Positions 60,521 to 64,000 of a DNA stretch of 64,000 bases are shown here, in pieces. Below the pieces are notes generated by a model, which did not search any database, was not told the DNA's origin, and saw nothing but the letters and a program-made list of their open reading frames with translations. The stretch lies in NCBI RefSeq assembly GCF_036059255.1, contig NZ_CP107947.1, forward strand, positions 5,084,001 to 5,148,000, given 5' to 3'. Made by a program: the position numbers and the translations under genes. Source of the DNA: Micromonospora sp. NBC_00389 (GTDB lineage Bacteria > Actinomycetota > Actinomycetes > Mycobacteriales > Micromonosporaceae). Positions within the stretch are counted from its first letter, which is position 1. Every line of letters begins with the position of its first letter.

Positions 60521-61519
60521 GTGACGGATCCGGAGCTGCGCGACGCCCTGGTCGAGGAGACGGCCGAGCAGGACGTCCCGGGTTTCCTCAAGAAGCGGGA
60601 CCTCTGCCGAGGGCTGCTGCTCAGCGGCTGCGGCGTCTACCACGTCGCCTACTACACCACCGGGGTGCTCGACTTCGCGCTGGACCTGTTCGCCCATCCG
60701 TCCGCCCCGCCGCCGGGTGACGAGGCGGACCCGTCGCAACGCCGCGAGGTGTACCGCCGGGTCGGCGCCCAACTGGTGTACCGGGTCAGCGAGCTGCACC
60801 GCCGGCTGGGGGAGTTGCACACCGGGGCACTGATCCGGACGGTCGTGCAGACCCGGTCCGGTCTCGTCTTCTGCAACTCTGTGGTGGGCAACGAACACGT
60901 GGTCGGCTTCGCCGCCGTACCCGGGGCGGACGCCGAGCCGGTGGCCGACCCGAGCCGGGTCGGCGTGGTCGACCGGGCCGCCTCGCAGCTCGCCACCGAC
61001 CTGCGCCGGTTGCTGCGGCAGCGGTCGCAGAACCCCGGCGGCTGGAACGCGGACACGGACGGGGAACCGGCACCGGACCCGGCGCCGGGGGAGGACTTCC
61101 CGACCCACGTGACCGGGTCGTCCACGCCCGACGGGGCCCTCACGGCGGCACTGCGCCCGGCGGGCCTGCACTACCTGAGCCACCACCGGATGGGTGAGCA
61201 CGCGGCGGTCGACATCCTTGAGCACCCCGATCTGGAACCGTTCTTCAACCGGGGCATCACCGTGGCCGATCGGCGGGACCGCTACCAGCGCCTCGCCGGT
61301 GACCTGTCGCTGCTGGCCCTGCAGGTGGGTCGGGACCTGCGCCGGGCCGTCGCCGGGGACGTCACCCGGCTGGTCCTCGACGTGGAGATGGGCGCGATCT
61401 ACTACTACCGGCTCTCCTCGGACGACTACCTGTTCGGCGTCACCCTCGACCAGGACCTGGTCGCCCGCGCGGACGAGGAGATGGCGACGGTGGCCCGACG
61501 ACTCGCGGTGCCGGCCTGA
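60521..61519 (+). CDS. Unrecognised Fxs-operon protein
   Basis: The GTG start has GGGAG seven bases upstream and lies 12 bp after fxsT, so it is in the same transcript. The 332-aa product has a Cys-containing helical start (FLKKRDLCRGLLLSGCGVYH), a middle of ALIRTVVQTRSGLVFCNSVV, and an end LVLDVEMGAIYYYRLSSDD then GVTLDQDLVARADEEM, which resembles a roadblock/LC7 pattern. No family was recognised with certainty. Its fixed position behind fxsT suggests a partner of the STAND sensor. Confidence 0.7.
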   Translation: MTDPELRDALVEETAEQDVPGFLKKRDLCRGLLLSGCGVYHVAYYTTGVLDFALDLFAHPSAPPPGDEADPSQRREVYRRVGAQLVYRVSELHRRLGELHTGALIRTVVQTRSGLVFCNSVVGNEHVVGFAAVPGADAEPVADPSRVGVVDRAASQLATDLRRLLRQRSQNPGGWNADTDGEPAPDPAPGEDFPTHVTGSSTPDGALTAALRPAGLHYLSHHRMGEHAAVDILEHPDLEPFFNRGITVADRRDRYQRLAGDLSLLALQVGRDLRRAVAGDVTRLVLDVEMGAIYYYRLSSDDYLFGVTLDQDLVARADEEMATVARRLAVPA

Positions 61520-61613
61520 ATTGTCCGGGGGGATCGACGTGGTTCGTGATTGAGGTGGTTCTCCGCCGTCGGTATCGTCACCTCGGATCAATCAGGAGCG
61601 ACGCGTCGGTTGG

Positions 61614-62801
61614 ATGGCCGTGACCGTACTGGCGAGATCAGCGGCCGTGGTCGCCGCCGCCCTGGCCGGGTTGCTGGTGGCCTGGGCCGGCGACATCGAC
61701 GGGCTCGAACGCGCCCCCGAGTACCTCCTGCTCGCGTCGGTCCTGCTGGCGGTGGGCCTGGTCGGGAGCACCCGGGACATCAGCCTCGCCGAGGTCCGTG
61801 CCCACCTGGGCACCGTGCTGCTGGCCGTCACGGTCGGCGTGGTCGCCAAGGCCGCGCTCATCGCCGGGGTGATGGTGCTGGCCTTCCGCGACCCCGCATT
61901 CCTGGTCCTCGGTGTGGCCGTCGCCCAGATCGACCCGCTTGCGGTGGCCGCCATGAGCCGTCCCGACCGCACCTCGGCCCGCGCCCGCTCCATCCTGTCG
62001 ATCTGGGCGTCCTTCGACGACCCGATCACCGTGCTGCTCACCGTCTACGTCTCCGCGTTCGCCCTGGACCTCAGCGGAGGTGACGGGGGCGCGCTCGCCG
62101 GCGCGATCAGCGACCGGCCGCTGGAGCTCCTGGTCGACCTGTTCGCCAACATCGCCTTCGCGGCGGGCGCCTGGCTGCTGTGGCTGCTGCTGCGCGCCGC
62201 CGGCCTGCGGGAGGACGGGCCCCGCCCGGTGCGACCCCGGGTCCGGTCGGCGCTCAACTGGCTGGCCGTGGCGCTGCTGGTCGTGCTGGTCCTCTTCGCC
62301 GCCTGGCAGTTCCTCATGCTCGGCGTGGCGATCGCCGGGCTCTTCTTCCGACCCCGGCTCGGCCCGGTCGTCGGCCGGTCCACCCAGGCGGCGTACCTGG
62401 TCGCCACCTTCCTGCTCGGGCTGTTGCTCGTGCAGGGCGTCGACGTCGTCCCCGGCGTGGTGCTCGGCCTGGCGGCCGTGGCGGCCCAACTGGTGGTGTC
62501 AGTGCCGATCACCCGCGGCCTACCCACGTCCGACCGGCGCTACCTCGCCTGGGGGCAGCAGAACGGCATCACCGCGGTGATCCTCGCCCTCGTCCTCGAA
62601 CGGGACTTCCCCGGCACGGTGGGCATCGTGGCGACGGCCATCGTGGTCATCAACGTCATCCACGCCCTGGCCACCGCGCTGCTCGACCGGCGTCGCCCCG
62701 GCGGCCCCGGAATGGTCGCGCCCCGGCCGGACGCCGACCCGACCGGGCCGCCCCGGATGCGTGAGGTCCCACCGGCCCGCACCCTGGAACCGGACCGTTG
62801 A
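61614..62801 (+). CDS. Cation/proton antiporter (CPA type)
   Basis: The 395-aa protein has about 11 hydrophobic helices. AVAQIDPLAVAAMSRP and SIWASFDDPITVLLTVYVSA carry the Asp-containing core motifs of Na+(K+)/H+ exchangers, and WGQQNGITAVILALVL is the C-terminal half-motif. The end is a Pro/Arg-rich tail. ATG 61614 has no close ribosome site; AGGAG lies 18 bp upstream. The gene follows the Fxs operon by 94 bp; an immunity-like role or chance are both possible. Confidence 0.85.
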   Translation: MAVTVLARSAAVVAAALAGLLVAWAGDIDGLERAPEYLLLASVLLAVGLVGSTRDISLAEVRAHLGTVLLAVTVGVVAKAALIAGVMVLAFRDPAFLVLGVAVAQIDPLAVAAMSRPDRTSARARSILSIWASFDDPITVLLTVYVSAFALDLSGGDGGALAGAISDRPLELLVDLFANIAFAAGAWLLWLLLRAAGLREDGPRPVRPRVRSALNWLAVALLVVLVLFAAWQFLMLGVAIAGLFFRPRLGPVVGRSTQAAYLVATFLLGLLLVQGVDVVPGVVLGLAAVAAQLVVSVPITRGLPTSDRRYLAWGQQNGITAVILALVLERDFPGTVGIVATAIVVINVIHALATALLDRRRPGGPGMVAPRPDADPTGPPRMREVPPARTLEPDR

Positions 62802-62817
62802 GCCCGACCGGCGACGC

Positions 62818-64000
62818 TCAGCCGGCCAGCAGCAACTGACGGACCCGACCACCCAGCCCGTCGAAGACCGACCGCGCCTGCGACCAGGTACGCGACCGAT
62901 CGGCCGGGTCTGCCCCGTCCTCACCACCCGCGCCGGGCGCGGCCAGCCCGCTCAGGGTGTCCAACTGGAACAGCGGCAGGTACTCGGCGATCCCGTCGTA
63001 GGTCTCGCAGAGCAGGTCCAACCGCTCCAGATCCGTCGGCTGAGGATTCGCGCGGTGGCCGTCGTACCACTGCTCGGCCCCTTCCCGGAACGCCTCTATC
63101 AACCGGCGGAGGACCACCGACGTACCGACCGCGCGCTGCACGTCCCGGGAGCGCAGCAGCGACCGCAGCGCCTGCCCGCCGTCGGCGCCAGCGACGGTCG
63201 CCACGCGGTGCGGGGCGAACGCGTCCCGCAGCCGCCGCTCGAAACCGGTGAGCTGGTCCAGTGCCGTGATGGCCTCGACGAAGACCCGGGCCACCCGCCC
63301 CGGCAGCGGGGACGTCACCCCCGTCGCCGCGTCGTGCCGCTCCGGTACGACGCTCAGCCGTCCCGCCGGGCCGGCCAGGTCCTGGCGCAGCTCGCCCCGG
63401 ATCTCGTCGAGCTGGTAAGACAGCTGCTCGATGGAGCGCTGGGTGTTGCTCTGCTGCCGGTGGATCCGCTCGACCCGCTGCCGTACCGAGGTCAGGGCGT
63501 CCGCGCCGATCGCCTGCTCCAGCCGACGCATCAGGGCCTTGACGCTGCCGGAGAGATCCTCGGCGAAAGACTGCGGATCGTGGACGATCGGTTCGACGCT
63601 GAACGTGCCGGCGAGGTCCGCGGCGAACTCCGCGGGCAGGTGGCCGACGACGACGAGGACCACCTCGCTGTCCGGGACCGCCGCCCGGATCGCGACGACC
63701 CGCCGGTTGAGGTCGTCGACCTCCTCGGACTTGAGGACCGACTCGGTGAGCAGCACGCAACAGCCGGCGTTGCGTTCCTCCAGGGGTATCCAGAAGTCCA
63801 CCGGGAGGTCGCGCATCGACCCGACCAGATGGTCCCGCTGGTACGACCAGCCGTCCTGAGTGAGCACCCGCCGTACGTCGGCGGCGACGTCCTGCCGGTT
63901 GGCCAGGTCGAACTGGACCCGGACCACCTCACGGACCATGACGTGGGTGACCGGCGTATTGGCCTGGGCGGCGCGCTGGAAGAGGTGGTAGCAGAGCCGG
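62818..64000 (-). CDS. Unrecognised protein, 5' end beyond the window
   Basis: The frame ends at 62818 and stays open to the right edge: before the Met at 63939 it reads YHLFQRAAQANTPVTHV with no stop, so that Met is probably internal. About 394 residues are visible. The first part (GWSYQRDHLVGSMRDLPVDF, CCVLLTESVLKSEEVDDLN) is Rossmann/TIR-like, followed by a coiled coil (RIHRQQSNTQRSIEQLSYQL) and a helical C-terminus. It may be a signalling or effector protein of the Fxs neighbourhood, but I cannot name it. It is convergent with the antiporter gene. Confidence 0.7.
   Translation of the reverse strand, partial: RLCYHLFQRAAQANTPVTHVMVREVVRVQFDLANRQDVAADVRRVLTQDGWSYQRDHLVGSMRDLPVDFWIPLEERNAGCCVLLTESVLKSEEVDDLNRRVVAIRAAVPDSEVVLVVVGHLPAEFAADLAGTFSVEPIVHDPQSFAEDLSGSVKALMRRLEQAIGADALTSVRQRVERIHRQQSNTQRSIEQLSYQLDEIRGELRQDLAGPAGRLSVVPERHDAATGVTSPLPGRVARVFVEAITALDQLTGFERRLRDAFAPHRVATVAGADGGQALRSLLRSRDVQRAVGTSVVLRRLIEAFREGAEQWYDGHRANPQPTDLERLDLLCETYDGIAEYLPLFQLDTLSGLAAPGAGGEDGADPADRSRTWSQARSVFDGLGGRVRQLLLAG

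Noticed and set aside
1..64000. CRISPR array or rRNA genes
   Set aside because: No regularly spaced identical repeats of CRISPR size and no rRNA-like sequence were seen; the only tRNA-like sequence is the tRNA-Lys half at 28.6 kb.

Overview
The window is very GC-rich, uses many GTG starts, packs genes with ATGA/GTGA overlaps, and carries gene families typical of actinomycetes: an FxSxx-type RiPP system, DUF2637 and replication-relaxation plasmid proteins, a PucR regulator and a CGNR zinc-finger protein. It looks like a chromosome segment of a Micromonospora-like member of the Micromonosporaceae. The genus is an inference; no rRNA or other marker gene is present.

Region 1 (1-19.6 kb) is mostly housekeeping and secreted functions. 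It holds the end of a formylglycine-generating-enzyme-like gene, a secreted esterase-propeller fusion, and a coupled CaiB-type CoA transferase and CitE-like lyase. After these come a DUF305-like lipoprotein, secreted DUF1996 and C39-like proteins, a repeat-rich gene-free stretch (7.1-8.0 kb), a histone-H1-like basic protein, and a secreted S15 peptidase. The region ends with several small membrane and regulatory genes, a Tat-exported phospholipase C and an aldo/keto reductase.

Region 2 (19.8-24.8 kb) is a compact RiPP locus on the minus strand. A divergent XRE regulator precedes a 54-aa ORF, a 93-aa Cys-motif protein, a radical SAM/SPASM maturase and a 60-aa precursor whose C-terminus repeats aromatic-X-Asn/Ser motifs (triceptide/cyclophane type, resembling AmcA/AmcB). 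A pentapeptide-repeat protein and a coiled-coil protein follow.

Region 3 (24.8-35.6 kb) is a decayed mobile island. It has a broken phosphotransferase, an intact and a degenerate replication-relaxation gene, a DUF2637 protein, a 3'-half tRNA-Lys relic that looks like an attachment-site scar, iteron-like repeats, a solo TnpB element with its omega-RNA end, and a relic of the same helicase family that occurs intact at 46.7 kb.

Region 4 (35.7-46.4 kb) returns to ordinary content: a large secreted Asp-box protein, a lipoprotein, a four-gene overlapping sugar ABC transporter operon, a second S15 peptidase, and a PucR-family regulator.

Region 5 (46.7-64 kb) begins with a 2002-aa DUF4011/SF1 helicase-nuclease. 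Next is an Fxs RiPP system: a precursor peptide with an unusual C-terminal extension, FxsB radical SAM, an HExxH peptide-modification protein coupled to it, a deoxyribosyltransferase/TIR-like protein 36 bp further on, and the giant FxsT NB-ARC/TPR protein with a downstream partner. A cation/proton antiporter and an unrecognised gene that runs off the right edge finish the window. Two separate radical-SAM peptide systems and one presumed defence helicase within 40 kb are the main points of interest.
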